Source of the DNA: Opisthocomus hoazin
Taxonomy: Eukaryota > Chordata > Aves > Opisthocomiformes > Opisthocomidae
Direction of reading: 5' to 3'
Assembly (NCBI RefSeq): GCF_030867145.1
Contig: NC_134418.1
Span: 56,953,682 to 57,017,681 of the forward strand
DNA: 64,000 bases
Positions 1 to 13,932 of this stretch are shown piece after piece (the stretch's first letter is position 1; each line of letters begins with the position of its first letter). The position numbers and the translations under genes were made by a program. The notes beneath the pieces are model-generated. The model saw only the letters and a list, made by a program, of their open reading frames with translations, searched no databases and was not told the origin of the DNA.

Positions 1-3000
1 GGCCTGGAGTGGGAACTGACCAAGTGGCTAGCAGTTCCACTGCAAAGACTGAGGGGTACTGGTGGAGGACAGGAGGTTAAGCATTAGTTACCCATGTGAT
101 CTAGCAACAACAAAGGGTAACAGTACCAAGCAGAGCATCACTAATTTTCTAGGGAAATGATTATGCTTCCTTAATTAAGGAACTTTAGACTGGCTCCAAA
201 TTCAATGCTGGGCAACCTCCTATGGTCCCTTCCAACCTGACTGATTTTTATCAGTGTCAGCAGATTGCCAGGATTATGATAGTAATTACAAGACACCCCT
301 GCTAGTAGTGCAGCATCTCTCAAAATAAAAAGCATCTGCTTCTGCAAACTATTGCATCCCAGGAGGTTTCATGTCCAAGATCTAGCCTCACTCAGCCCTA
401 CCTTGCTTTGAGATCAGGCAAGATCTCTATATTATGATTAGGTATGTTTCCAAAGAATAGCACCTATCACACTAGCCAAGTCAGTCGCTCTTAACAAAAT
501 CTATGCCAGCATATTTGAAAGATCATATGCATGCTTCACTCATTTAATGCAATTACTGTGATGTTTTTATTGGAAAACTCATGCATTCCTCAGATTCTCA
601 GTGATATTCCTTACAAAGGGACCTACAAGCACGGAACATAGTTTCTTTTGTTTCACATCACCAAAATTAGTACAATCAATCCAGTGAGATTTCAAGACGT
701 ATATCGAGTCAAGCCAGGACTACACAACTTGTCTGGTGAAAAGCAACGGTCACTATGTTTATCATACATTTGGCCGAAGAAGAAAAAAATGATAAAGCAA
801 TTTCCTCCCTGTAGCAATGCTTTCTCTGAAAACTACTGGCTGAACTGAGGAGAAAGTTACTCACTATATTAGACCATTGATTTGTATTGTCAAAACATAC
901 ACATCCAGCTCATACACTCTGTTCAGCAACCATTCACCACCAGCTCAACTTGTATGTGATACAGCAATATCTGCACCAGGGTTGCTGCAGAAACTGTAAT
1001 ATCTCCAACCCTGACAGGGTGGGAGGAGCAGAATGAGAAGGGAAAACGACACTCAAGTATTTAATAGCAGTTCAAAAATGTGTTGAGTGTGATTAGTATA
1101 TTCCAGGTAATAGATTAAAATTACTTCATACTTCAGGCATCTCAGAATGTTTAAAGGATTACAATAAGTATAACTTTAAGGAAGCACCACATGGAATCAC
1201 TTATTATGAAGTCAGACCTCAAATTAAACACATGGAAAAGAGAAATGCTTTGGTAATTTACTCTATGCCTACCTCTAAAACTCCCTGTTTCATCTTCTGC
1301 ACTGCCTGCTCGGTTCTGTGTCAAATTGCCTCCTAATGTACTCGTAAGTACTGCCTGTCTCCTGTTACTGCACAGGCATGTGCCAGGCAGCAAGCCAGCT
1401 GGAGGCATACATCTCCATGGTTAACCAATACCAGTTAATTCTCTGCCTTCTATAGTTAGTGTGATCCACTGAGGCAGCAGTACCACCCTTCAGGTCCATA
1501 CTCATAACCATGAGCAGACCTGCCTTACACCAGCATCAGGCACTGGTCTTCAAGCTGGTGCAATTTGATCTGGAATAAAGATCGCTTCAATAGTTGGACT
1601 AATTCACTCCAACCTAGAGAGTTTTCCATACAAACTTCTCTTTTTCTTTTAAACTTGGTGAAATTCTTGTCTTGTGAGAAGAAAGGATTTAATGGAATTT
1701 TTTCTTTCCTTGTGAGAAGGAGCAAAAACATAAAACTACTTATGGGGATGACCTATTTGCATAAATTCAAAATGAACTAAATATAAGAGTTAAAAATACA
1801 ATACTTTAAAATGCCATGTAAGAATGAGGAATGGTTAAGATGAGCACGAAGAGACAAGCAGGAGTTCTTTGAAAAGCACTAACCTCCACATACACCCGTA
1901 CAAGTTGCTTGTTTGTTTCGAGCTCCATCACCTCCATCTCCCCAGATGCCCATGACCGACTGAGACCAATAAGGACTACAGTGGCAAACATTAACCACTT
2001 TCCTCTAAACTACTCAGCCACAACATCACCAGCTTTCTCTTCCCTACGCATCGGCAGACACAAAACACACTGCAGAGCTGCATATACTTGTGACCACAAA
2101 GAACTCTTCACTCAGTACCTCCAGGACTATATTAATAGTAGGTTACTAAGACTCAAGGATAGACATTTAACTATATTGGAAAGGTTATCTGACAGTCTAC
2201 ATATCAAAATGCATGTATGACTTAAAGCCACGTAGCACATACAGCTTACCTCAGAGAGCTGTAGACCTTGAGGAATAAATCACCATTCCCTTTACAAACC
2301 TAAACCTGTCTCTCTGCCAGGTCTCAGCTCAGTATTATGGCAGCCAGGCTCTCAGACAGACTAGCCTTTCCAGAAAGCATCAAACTCTCTGTTTCTTGTG
2401 TCTTTCCTCTCCTCCAGCTTTTGCCCATAAGGCTGGCCACATATACATTGGATCTGGATCCAAATGACTTGCATCACTCCATAACAGCCCAACTGAAAAC
2501 CAAATTGACAATTGCTTCCCCAAGAAAGCTCACAAGTTAGGACAAATCTCTAGAGACCAAATATATTTAGTAGCAGTCAGAGCAGGTGAAGTTCTTAGAC
2601 AGGCACAGAAACAGCTTCATTGAAATGCTCCCAAGCCTAGATGAGAACTAACTTTGCAAATCAGATTTAGAGCCTCAGACACTCGTGAAAAAGGCAGTAA
2701 GTCCTCTAAAACCCAACTCATTCAACACATGAGCAAAAGGGCACAGACATATTAAGATGAACAGGGACAAATGCCTCCTCCACAGGCAAGTACCCGGAAA
2801 CACCAAGATAGCTATGGGGATACAGAGTTGCTCAGATCCCTTTTTGCACCTCTAAGCAGGGAACAGGATTTCATCCACCCACCCTCCACTCAACCGATCA
2901 AGCACAACCACTTCACCACTATCCCAGTCCATCTCCATTTTCCCCAGCCTACATCTGGAAAACTCCTTCTTTCTGTACCTTATTAATTAATTCCCACATC

Positions 3001-3119
3001 TCAACGCTCACTTTGCATCAGCAGCCAGTCACTCACCTCCATTATTCAGTGCAGAAAACCATAGGCTGCTACTCATTAGAAGTCTTCTAGTTTTGCAGTG
3101 TAAAGGAATTAAAATAACT
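1..3119. other. Intergenic DNA with no recognisable gene
   Basis: AT-rich sequence. Open frames are short (at most about 100 codons), with no recognisable domain and no convincing splice-site pairs. The only structured piece is a possible CR1 tail near 200-250, listed separately. I see no tRNA-like or CpG-island-like segment. Confidence 0.6.
200..252 (+). repeat. Possible old CR1 LINE 3' tail fragment
   Basis: The words CCTATGGTCCCTTCCAACC and CTGACTGATT resemble the last 50 bases of CR1 elements, where a GGTCCCTTCCAACCTGA-like stretch precedes the 8-base tail repeat. The match is short and the tail repeat itself is degraded, so this is only a suggestion. Confidence 0.35.
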
Positions 3120-4414
3120 GTGGAAGAAAAGAAGGTTATCAGGAGTAGTCAGCATGGATTCACCAAGGGGAAATCATGCCTGACCAATCTGATAGCTTTC
3201 TACGATGACATGACTGGCTGGGTAGATGAAGGGAGAGCCGTGGATGTTATCTACCTTGACTTCAGCAAGGCTTTCGACACAGTCTCCCATGATATCCTCC
3301 TGGGGAAGCTGAGGAAGTGTGGGCTGGATGAGTGGTCGGTGAAGTGGATAGAGAACTGGCTGAATGGCAGAACTCAGAGGGTTGTCATCAGCAGCGCTGA
3401 GTCTAGTTGGAGGCTGGTGACAAGTGGTGTCCCTCAGGGGTCAGTACTGGGCCCAGTCTTGTTTAACTTCTTCATCAACGACCTGGATGAAGAGTTAGAA
3501 TGTACCCTCAGCAAGTTTGCTGACGACACCAAACTGGGAGGTGTGGTAGATACACCAGAAGGCTGTGCTGCCATTCAGCGTGACCTGGATAGGCTGGAGA
3601 GCTGGGCAGAGAGGAACCTGATGAGGTTCAACAAGGGCAAGTGCAGGGTCCTGCACCTGGGGAGGAACAACCTCATGCACCAGTACAGGCTTGGGGTGGA
3701 CCTGCTGGAAAGCAGCTCTGCGGAGAGGGACCTGGGTGTCCTGGTGGACGACAGGTTAACTATGAGCCAGCAGTGTGCCCTGGCTGCCAAGAAGGCCAAT
3801 GGGATCCTGGGGTGCATCAAGAAGAGTGTGGCCAGCAGGACAAGGGAGGTTCTCCTTCCCCTCTACACTACCCTGGTGAGGCCTCATCTGGAGTACTGTG
3901 TCCAGTTCTGGGCTCCCCAGTTCAAGAAGGATGAAGAGCTACTGGAGAGAGTCCAGCGGAGGGCTACAAGGATGGTGAGGGGACTGAGCATCTCCACTAC
4001 GAGGAGAGGTTGAGGGAACTGGGCTTGTTCAGCCTGAAGAAGAGAAGGCTGCGAGGGGACCTTATAAATGCCTACAAATATCTGAAGGGTGGGTGTCAGG
4101 AGGATGGGGCCAAGCTCTTTTCAGTGGTGCCCAGTGACAGGACAAGGGGTAATGGGCACAAACTGAGGCACAGGAAGTTCCGTCTGAACATGAGGAGGAA
4201 CTTCTTCCCTCTGAGGGTGACGGAGCACTGGAACAGGCTGCCCAGGGAGGTTGTGGAGTCTCCTTCTCTGGAGATATTCAAGACCCGCCTGGACAAGGTC
4301 CTGTGCAGCCTGCTGTAGGTGACCCTGCTTCGGCGGGGGGGTTGGACTAGATGACCCACAGAGGTCCCTTCCAACCCCTACTATTCTGTGATTCTGTGAT
4401 TCTGTGATTCTGTA
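3120..4414 (+). mobile_element. CR1 LINE, 5'-truncated, young copy A
   Basis: This is the 3' part of a CR1 non-LTR retrotransposon. It opens inside the reverse transcriptase of ORF2 and runs to the 3' end. Visible RT motifs are [38 protein letters not shown] and the catalytic FADDTKL. The frame is open from 3120 to about 3984, where one G is missing relative to copy B (GGACTGAGC against GGACTGGAGC). Reading then continues in another frame to the natural end near 4318. The element closes with a GGTCCCTTCCAACC-type 3' UTR and about four ATTCTGTG units (4383-4414). It cannot move itself because the ORF2 N-terminus with the endonuclease is absent. It is almost identical to the copy at 19965-21245. 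Confidence 0.97.
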
Positions 4415-7400
4415 ACTAACTGTAAATCAACAATTACTGTGCTTATTTAGAGGAAAAAATCCCACACAGAGCAGACCTAAGCTCACCCACACACATTCTC
4501 AAATAAGGGAGCAAAGCCTCCCAGCAGCATGCTGGTAGCTCACAGGTGCACCCCTGTTTGGATGCCATCACCTGTGTATCACAGGTGATAGGAGTCAAAG
4601 CCTAAATCACCACTCAGCCACATTTTTGCTGGTTCAGAAAGATAACAGATTCATATCAACAATGCTTTACAGCTGTAATAAATGTCTCTGTGCAGGTCTC
4701 AGAACAAACCACATATCTTCTTTCTACTGTTTCATTTGCAAGAGTATTAATGAAACTGTTTGTTTTAAAAGAGAAGGGAGCTTTCCTCCCAGAGCTCTAA
4801 AACTCTTCAGCCTTTCCTTGAATCCTCTTGGTGCATGATCTAAACAAAAAATTACAAGAAGGCTATAGCTTTCCTTGTGGGAATTCGGTTCCCTTCCCTG
4901 TCAAATCTTCTATTGTCTCTCCACTGGTTGGTCTTAAGGATTAGCTCAAGAGAGCAAAGCTAATTAGCCCTCTTCTTCCTGTACTCTAATTCCTATCCAA
5001 CTTACTCAATCCAAGTAACTTTCATTACACTTTTTCATGCTTTCTGATGTGGAAAACTAAAATAAAGGAAGAATCTGACATTTCCTTAAAATGCATGTTT
5101 TGTTGTCATTGATGCTTTTAACAACAGGGTGAACGAAGATACCACATTAGCTATGATCTTCATTGCTGCTCTACAATGAACGTGAAAACACTGCCAAAGC
5201 GGCGGCACTAGAGAAGGGAGTGACTGCCATGGAGCAGCATGTGACCATTTCTCGTCACTTTAGAGAGGCTGGGCACTTCTCCTTGCTTACATGTACACAG
5301 GTGTGTACACTGTGTTAAGCTTCATGGACTTTTTGCTGGAAATTGTCTCCTGGAGTGACTGAGAAGGGGCATCTTTAAGATTATTTGGAACAGTCAGTGT
5401 TTTACAGCTCCAAAATAAATGAATATAGTCTATTAGGAGTCAGTAGAGATATTTCAACTGGCAGTCAGGAATGCCATTACTAACATTTTGAAAAGTACAA
5501 GTAGAATCCCATCTTCATTACTTCAGTGATCCTGAAAGCAGAAGAAGCCAAGAAACTTTTGTGTTTAAAATTTCAGTTACATAATTTCCTTCATGTTTCA
5601 CAAGAGACAATTCTGCTTGCCCTTTTCCGTGTACTATGAGAGCCAAATTTTTTCCATGCGTTTCATTCTGAGTTTGTTCTCCCTTTTTATACCTTCATTA
5701 GTATATAATCTTTGTGGCTCTATGTGGTTGCATACTACGATCCATTGCACTGAACTATGTGTTCTCACTTTTAAGACTATCATATGAAAAAAAGGTCAGG
5801 GATCGGTTTTAAAATAAATTGTCAAGTGAGCTGTGGATACAGACACGTGATACGCAGTTGGAGTAGCAGACATCCTATGCTTTGTTAGCAAAACTTCTTT
5901 TTAGTAGCAGTTCTGCTCCTTCAGATAAAAACTTGAGTTTCTGAAGTTACCTCTTAGCATCTTCTTCTCTTCTCTTACTACCTGTTTGCTTATCTCATTT
6001 GTATATAGGCTACATGGTTCTACATGTGCTCTGCTGCTTCTACTTTTTTTTGAAAAAATAAGGTTTCAGTAAGTGATATAGTAGGAAATATGGTGGAAAG
6101 TACTTGTGGCTAGACTAAAAAACAGCTGTGTTTGGACTGGCTTCATGTTTATGCAGAGTACCATGGAAAGGCACTCCGGAAAGTGCCTCAGGAGCTGACG
6201 CCTCTGAAGGTGCCTCTTCTTCATAGACTGAGCTCCTCTTGTAGTGTTACTCCTTACATAAAAGGAACAGGTCTGTATCTGAAATATAGCCACCTACAGA
6301 GGGAACAAGGGCAGCAGCAAGAATACAGCAATTCCCAACAGGAAAAAATTGTTGGAACAAGCCCTTCTTTGTGAGTGGTTTGTACATGTCAAAGTTCAGC
6401 AAAAGTGTAGATTTCATGCAGACATCATTCAATTCCACTTGATAAATTCTTATATAGGCTTTGACTAGAATTCACAATGATTTTGTCCTTCAACTTCTAA
6501 AGAGACTCACACCTTTCCACTTCACATTGTTTTTCCTACTGTTTTATATTCTCACTGTGTCTTGCTCAGCCAATGCTTAATTTGCCAACAGAGCTCAGGG
6601 GCTGTTTGCTTCTCCTGTGTATCCTTTTGTTCCACATGACAAGGATCCCTATAAACTACATCAGTGTCCTTTAACAAGCAACCTGCTGCTCATCATCTCA
6701 TGGTTTGAAATTCTGAAATTTCACCTTTTATTTCAGCAGAACTGAAATATGAGAGATTACTGTTTTCATACCTGTACCACTTTCTCCAAACTTGCCTCAC
6801 CCTTGAGGAATCCCTTTTATTCTGGAAGCAGAAACAGGAACTTGTTCAACTACAAGAAATTTCGCTACCATCAAATTAAGTGCGAGTCTTCTACCACCAC
6901 CAATATAAGTATTTACATTCTTTTAAAAACCACTGCTTCATAATGAGGTATGTCCATCCAATTAGTGGCTTCCATTTGTCCCTGAATTATGGTTCAACCT
7001 AACGTATTTACTTGAGTTTTGGGGTTTTTTTTAAAAGCACTGCACCAGAACAGGATGTCCTACAGAAATGGCAGTGAAGCCTGTGATCATTAAAAATCCA
7101 GTACTACATTTTGCAACATTTTTGATGAATCACTGGATAAATATTTGGCCTGAGAATGATTTCTGCAAACTTGAATTGACTTTTCTCACCCTATTTTCTT
7201 GTCCCTTGATGCTTTGATCTTGTGTAAAAGGAAGAATGGACCATAAAAATAACTTAGACAGATATTCTAGCTTTACAGAACATGTTTTTTCCATTTTGAC
7301 AGTTTTTAATAAGGTTTCTTGAAAAACTGTAAAAAAAGAAACTGTGATTTCCCAAAACCAAAAAGAGAAAAGAAAAAAGAAAAACAAAAGAAAGATATCC

Positions 7401-10400
7401 AAAAGACATTTGAGGATATTCCAGTTAAAGTTCACCAAAACAAGTATCTCAAGATGTATGTTATGAAATGGATATAGGCTCTAAAAAGGATAGCTATAAT
7501 CGTATACTGAAAACAAAGGCTTTTTATACTGTCATAGAATTACACCCCATTAAAAAGGTCTACAGTGAATGCAGAAAGACTTGCTGGGGATGGGGAGAGA
7601 AAATATGAAATACATTAAACAGATATTAAATAAGATAAACCCAGAAATTAATTTTGAAGTTAGAAAAATGGAAGGACAGCTGAAACTGAGAGGGAAAGCA
7701 CTGTGCTGCTTTACAAATCGTAGAACTGTTAGTTTAGTTTTCTACTAATACCATCTTTATTCTTATTTTTCTCTATAGAGTGCCAAAATTGTCACTATTT
7801 TTATTGCTAAGCTATCAAAGACTGTATAGCCATAACACAACTAAATTTTCCATTGTATACTAGGAAGAAAACAACCAAGGTGAGAAAAAGAAATGTCCAT
7901 GATACATAAGAGAATTGGACGTACACTTTTTCAAGAAAACAAACTTTCCTACAGATATTCCAATTTTTTCTGATTGCCAAGACAATGGCTTTGATGAGGA
8001 CCAGCAAGGCAGTGAAGAAATTGTAGTTTAAGGTTTCTTCAGTTATTTCTTTTCTTACTGAGACACATTAAAAGGCACATTTCCAAACCAACATCTTACA
8101 AACTGCTCACACATTCGTACACTTTCTCCTAATTTGATATAGCTAAATGATCATTACAGTCTCAGAAAAAGTTCATACCCAACACTTGCATGCAATTTTA
8201 ATTTTCAGTTTCACAGTTTACCTTTGTCAAGAGGTTTTTAGTTTCTTGATGAAATAGTTTGGCTTCCAAGTTATGTCTGAGGGTCCTGCTTCCAATACGT
8301 GCCTCAGTATCAGACATGCACAGTGTTCCATGGTTTTTAAAAAACTAGCAACTTTTCTCTTGATACCTACACATAACTAAAACATCGTGTAGCTTAAAAG
8401 CTATGTAGATACAATCCCAAAATGAAAACCATCAGGATAACTGTTCATATGTATCAACCGCTGATCATCTGTCCTAGCAGGTAAGAATCCACGGATTTCA
8501 TAGCTGGAACTGCCTGTCAAGCAACCCAGCAAGGTTAGTGCCTTTCCCCATTGCATATCCAACATGAAGCTTCTGTGATGTGAACCATTTCCTCTGGGCC
8601 TCAAGGTGCAACATCTAAATTTGTTCCAACAAAGACTAAATGATCATCTGTAGAAAAAGCAACTCAGCCTCATAAATTGCATTAGTCTTAATGAGATGCA
8701 AGGTAGGGATTGGAGGGGTCAGTAGAAGACAGAAGCAACTCAAATTTGCAGTGAGAGAAACACCGGTGTTCATCAACACACAGAAGTTTATGACATGAAC
8801 AGCAATGATTGATTTTGTTTGATGTTGATTGCAACTCTCAGATAAAGTAGGAACATGGGAGAATTCCTTTCCTTGGGACCACCAACCAAAATTAAATCCC
8901 TGACTGAGAGTGATGGAATGGGAACTTAATAAGAAAGAGGAAAAATGTTCTTTCATCATCTGGAAAAAGATGTGAAGTTTATCTATCTTGTCTGCTATTC
9001 TCAGTACAGAATACCAACGCTCCTTGTTCTTTTGTAGACAGAATATATGTTCTAAAAGAAACATGTACCAAGGGAAGAAAAAAGGCACTTAAAGACAGTG
9101 TCTTATCAGTGACAAAATATTTATCTTCCCTTTCTTGAAAAGTTTAGAAAAGTGGTGCTTTTTATCCTTTTAATAAATATTTTTCTCTCTCTCAATTCAG
9201 ACTATTAAAAATAATGAGAACTATAATACAACTTTAAATAAGAGTTCATATATCACATGCTTTATGACAGCTGCTTTTATTTCATTTTAGATTAACAAAG
9301 CCTTTATGTTGAGACTTTGGAGCTGACCTCACAAAGCAGCAATATCATTAGCCCTGAAGCACATGTTTCCCATTTAATGTTTCTGAGGTAACATTCTTTG
9401 TGAAAGTGAGAGAAATGAGAAAGCAAACTTGCAGGAAAAATTAAAGTCTGAGTGTCCTCCTTTCGAACAGAATTAAACTCAGTTTGGACGCTTGAACATA
9501 TGAAGTGAGAGGCCACGGCCTTACAAAGAGTTTCTCAACGTAATCCCAAGAGTCACAATGCTCAGCTTTCCTTTAGTATGCCATAGCTCATTGTCATTTC
9601 CTCTCAAGAGGCTGAACGTATTTTGCCATCTCAATTTGAAGTGAAAGGTCTCGCTTACATCAATGTTATTTCAGTTTTAACCAGCATTACTCAAATGATT
9701 TATAATCATACCCAACCAAATGAGCACTGTTGTAGTTCTAGTGAATGAGCCCAAAAGACTTATTCTGGGGTACAGCAGAAAGGAATTTGATCTGCCGTAT
9801 CAGCAAGAGTCATGAGTTACTGTTACTCATGCAAATTGAACTAATCTTAATGATGTTTTATCATTGTCATGTTCTAGGGGCTCAATGCAAGAGCAGTGTA
9901 TTCACTTTTTTCTCAGTAAGATTAACAGTGTCTACACACAAGTCCTCCATCCTTTTTTGTTCTATACCTCCATGCATTAAAGCCTGTTCAGTATACTTCA
10001 GCTATTGTCACAGTCACAATTCTACACTTGAAGCTCTTTCTACACTCTTTTCAGTTGGTGAATTTGAAAAGCTGCAGACTAGAGAGTCTACAAGGTTCAA
10101 GGTGAACTGAAGACACTGACAAACGCAGGAAAGAGCTGGACAGGGGCACAATTTGGTAGCCAGCGGATGCTCTATATATTTAGGACCTTGCCAAATTAAA
10201 CAAAAACTGAATGCACATGAAAAGGAAAAAAACTGTATGATTTGGAGGAGAAGCTGACAAATTCTGTGCTCCAGTTCCCACCTATGCCAGTGGAAGTTGG
10301 ATGAAGGTTCCTGTAAACATATGGCCTTTTGCTCAAAGCAAGTCTCCCCTTTGCAGCACACTTCTGCAAAGCCTTCCAGCAGGATTTGCTGAAGCTGCAC

Positions 10401-13172
10401 CCAGGTTCCAAAGCCCAGAGACTGTCGCTGCACTGTTACCTGGGACCAGCTTAGAATGGAGACATGGGACTTTCTTTTCTTCTGTGTGTTTGGTTTTTCT
10501 TTTTTTTTAAGGAGACAAAAAATTTGTTTGCTGCATCCATGTTTCAGCACTTAAATTCATAATTCTAATTCAAAACTACAACATTTTCCCCTTCCTACTG
10601 AGTCAAATGAGAATTCTTGGATGCTGAGCACTTCTGGATATTAGAGACGTTATTTAGAGGGCAAGACAATGAAGGAGCAGCCTACCTGGAACATCCCTCT
10701 GTGACAGACTTGTCCTATGCCTCAGAAGTTCCAGCTGCTTTTTGCCCCAAGACCAATGCTAATTTTCAGAGACCTACCAGTAGATGCATAATACCTTTTC
10801 CTAATCTTGCAGATAGTCTGAATTTACATTCCTGATATCAGATACAAATAGACACAAAGGTTTTCTAGGGCTTCCAAAAAAAATAAAATGTGGTCATTTT
10901 AACTCACACTAAACAAAGCTGTACAATCTTACTATTTGTTTCACCAAGTCCATTCCCTCACACATATATTCTTTAGACTCAGGTTAGACTCCTCCAACCA
11001 ACCAACAAACCAGAGTCCTTCCCCTACATTACCCAGTCTAATCATGTCTTTCAGCTCATAGCTTCTGCCCTACTTTGTGGTGCATTTTCCTCAGTACTGC
11101 AACACTTCGCCCTTTTCTGCCAGGCCTGCAGACATGCAGCACTCTCTCATATAAAAGGACAACATGTCTGCACTCTTCCCTTTCAGTTTGGGCAGGGATT
11201 TTCCCCCTTTTTCTGGGAGGGGGAGTGTCTGTGTTTGTTTTATACTGTGTAAACGCAGTAATGAGGAATAAGGAATAACAAAAGCATGCTCATATGACAT
11301 TTTGCTAACAGATAGCTAGTATTCCTTGGGAATATTCCATGTAAGAAATTACCCTCTGCCTGTACTATTGCCCAATTTGCTCTGACATATTGAACTTCTT
11401 ACTCTAAACTGTTGGCTTGCTTTGTTTCACTGTAGACATAGCTGCAGTTAAGCAACTCCAATGTCTAAATTTGTGCTTCAGTAAGGTTAGGTACGTTCAG
11501 ATCCAAGAAATCTGAAAGGTGAAACACTGTAAAAGTCACTCATGTGCAAGGGCAGACTTACGTACCCAATATGTTTTATTCAAATTACAGTCTGAATTAC
11601 CACATCACCCTTGTACTAAGGTCCAAAAAGGCTATTTTTGCCACATGATAGTCCAAATTACATTCTTTCTACCAACATTTTGTCCATGATTAAATACAAA
11701 CTGTGGGCAAATCCCCTATTTCCTTTCTTTTTCTTCTCTTTGTTTTCTTTAATAGCTGGTCTTGTTATCATTAAATGGCATAAAACTGGCCAATATTTAG
11801 ATTTCTGTTCAGTTTTCTGTGTTTGAGGTGGTCATTTTGACTTCATTCTCTTTGATGTCTAGAAAATAACCTTCATGCTGTTTGTATTCAAAGGCAAAAA
11901 AAAAAAAAAAATCTTTGATTCTTTCGGTGCACCATGAATAAGCATGTACATGTTGGGACACGAAATGCATACATACCACTGCAATTAAAAACGACTAATT
12001 TATTTGCAATTCTGTAATATTGCCCAAATGCAGAAATTCTAAACAGTGTGAAATCATCTGCATAACTCCTCTTCTCTTTTCAGTTGCCAGGGTCCACAAG
12101 CTGAGTCTTGCATAACAGTGATTATCATGGGGAGTGAGACAGCCCGCCAACTGTTGTGGACTCACACTGAACAATGCAGCGCTAGTCAGCACGCTACAGC
12201 GTGTATTTCATACAGCCACTGAATCTCTCATCTACAAATGTAGAGCCTTTTTTTGTTAACTCCTTCCATATTATGATTTCTCATGCGCTCTCAGCATGCT
12301 TGGGTAGATGTCTGCTATTCCTGACACATCCATTTGCAAAGCCTGTCAGCTGCATGTACTGTCCGTGGATGTCTGCTCCTAATGGCAGGTTGAGAAGTGC
12401 AGCTTTAAGAAGCTACTTCTTACTATTTTTGAGAACGTATCTATTTTATTTATTCCTACAGTGAAGTTATAAATGAAATACAGTAATACCACTGTGCTCA
12501 GAGCTCTTATAGAATGACTGAAGTCTTGGTCAGACTCCCCCAGACTCCAGTGAACTCTCTCACATGCTACCAGAAGGCAACCCACTTACATCTAAACAGT
12601 TTAAGTGATGGCATCAAGGATGTACCAAAAATCACTACGCACAGATTTCTTCTCTACCATCTGCTTAAGGCTGCCTCTCTGTAGCAACCTATTTAACACC
12701 GAGCTTCACTGTAGGCCTTCAGCATCCCCTCAGGAAGCATCAGAACTCACCTAACCGTTGATTTCTGTCACTAGTTTGTCTCTTCTAAGGCAAACGATAA
12801 TTTAGCCGCTGAATCCTAACTGTATACATGCTAAAGAGAAAGTAATTTCGTGAATCAGAAAGGATTTATCTTTTTGCTAGAGTAAGAATTCTAAGAACAG
12901 TTTAAAGTCCAAAACTTGCCAGAAAACAACAATGAAAAGACGATCATGGGAAGGAACTTAAGATGCAGCTCTCTGACAGATGTTAAAACCAGCACATCTT
13001 CTGCACAAATGCAGTAAATTTATATATAATCATCCAGTTGTTCAAATCTGAAACGGGAAAAACAAAAACATGTTACACCAAGATTATAAATTAAGACATG
13101 AAAATTGGGTCTTGTGAGGTTTAAGAAATGCTGACAGACAAAAGTTTTTGTTCCCATGTTACAGTTTCCATT

Positions 13173-13196
13173 CCCCCCCCCCCTTTTTTTTTTTTT
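13173..13196. repeat. Compound homopolymer C11-T13
   Basis: Eleven C residues are followed directly by thirteen T residues. It is a simple-sequence tract with likely length variation. No gene context is visible. Confidence 0.95.
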
Positions 13197-13890
13197 AAAC
13201 AAAGCCGTTCTCTCATTTGAGACAAATACCATTTCTAAACAAAGAGTTGTGGGTGTAGACTGAAAAAATTAGTACTCTTGTTTGTTCTTCATGGCCCGTC
13301 GATGATTTTGTGCTGACTCTAAAAAAAGGTTTTGTAAAATCTTAGCCTGTGACACGGGCAAGCACTGTTTGAGCTACAGGGAATCTAACGTAAAAAAATG
13401 AACTCACTACATAATTTTATTTTTTCCACTTCAAAACTAAACTTCACTTGAAGCCCTGAATTATTCCTGCTGGTTCACTTAACTGGGAGACAGAAAACTT
13501 TGTTACCTTAGTGGGAGTCATCGTTTGGTCTCTGCTATATGGCTGTCCCCTGTACACTTCTGTTCTGAGAAAAGGCCTATTGAATATTGCATAACAGTAA
13601 TTTATAGCTGAATTTCCAACAGCAGTGTTGCATTTGCATGGTGGTACAGATGGAATACTCTCATCTCTCCCACAGAAGTTATTCACAGCATGATACCACG
13701 TTTTAAACTCGTCTTATGGTTTACTGCACTATATTGTAAAATACATCAGAGACTTCACTATTCGGATAAAACCCATAATTGACTACATGAAGGGGAGACA
13801 ACACTTTAACTTGCTTTATCAGAGTCCATGAACTTGATAGTGAGTTAGTGAGGCCACATAATCATCAGCCTTCCCTCTGACCAGAGTTAT

Positions 13891-13932
13891 CCCTGCCCCG
13901 CCCCGCCCCCGCCTCCCCCCCCCCCCCGGCCC
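13891..13932 (-). repeat. C-rich tract, G-quadruplex-forming on minus strand
   Basis: The plus strand holds runs CCC, CCCC, CCCC, CCCCC and a run of 13 C separated by one to three bases. The minus strand therefore has at least five G runs with very short loops, which fits the usual G-quadruplex pattern. It stands alone in AT-rich DNA, and no promoter or CpG island is evident around it. Confidence 0.85.

Noticed and set aside
8636-9088. A 150-codon minus-strand open frame
   Set aside because: GTG start, no recognisable motif, ordinary AT-rich composition and no promoter or splice support.
10014-10550. A 178-codon minus-strand open frame
   Set aside because: Begins at GTG rather than ATG, is cysteine- and leucine-rich without any domain, and no splice sites or regulatory context support it. 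I treat it as a chance stop-free stretch.
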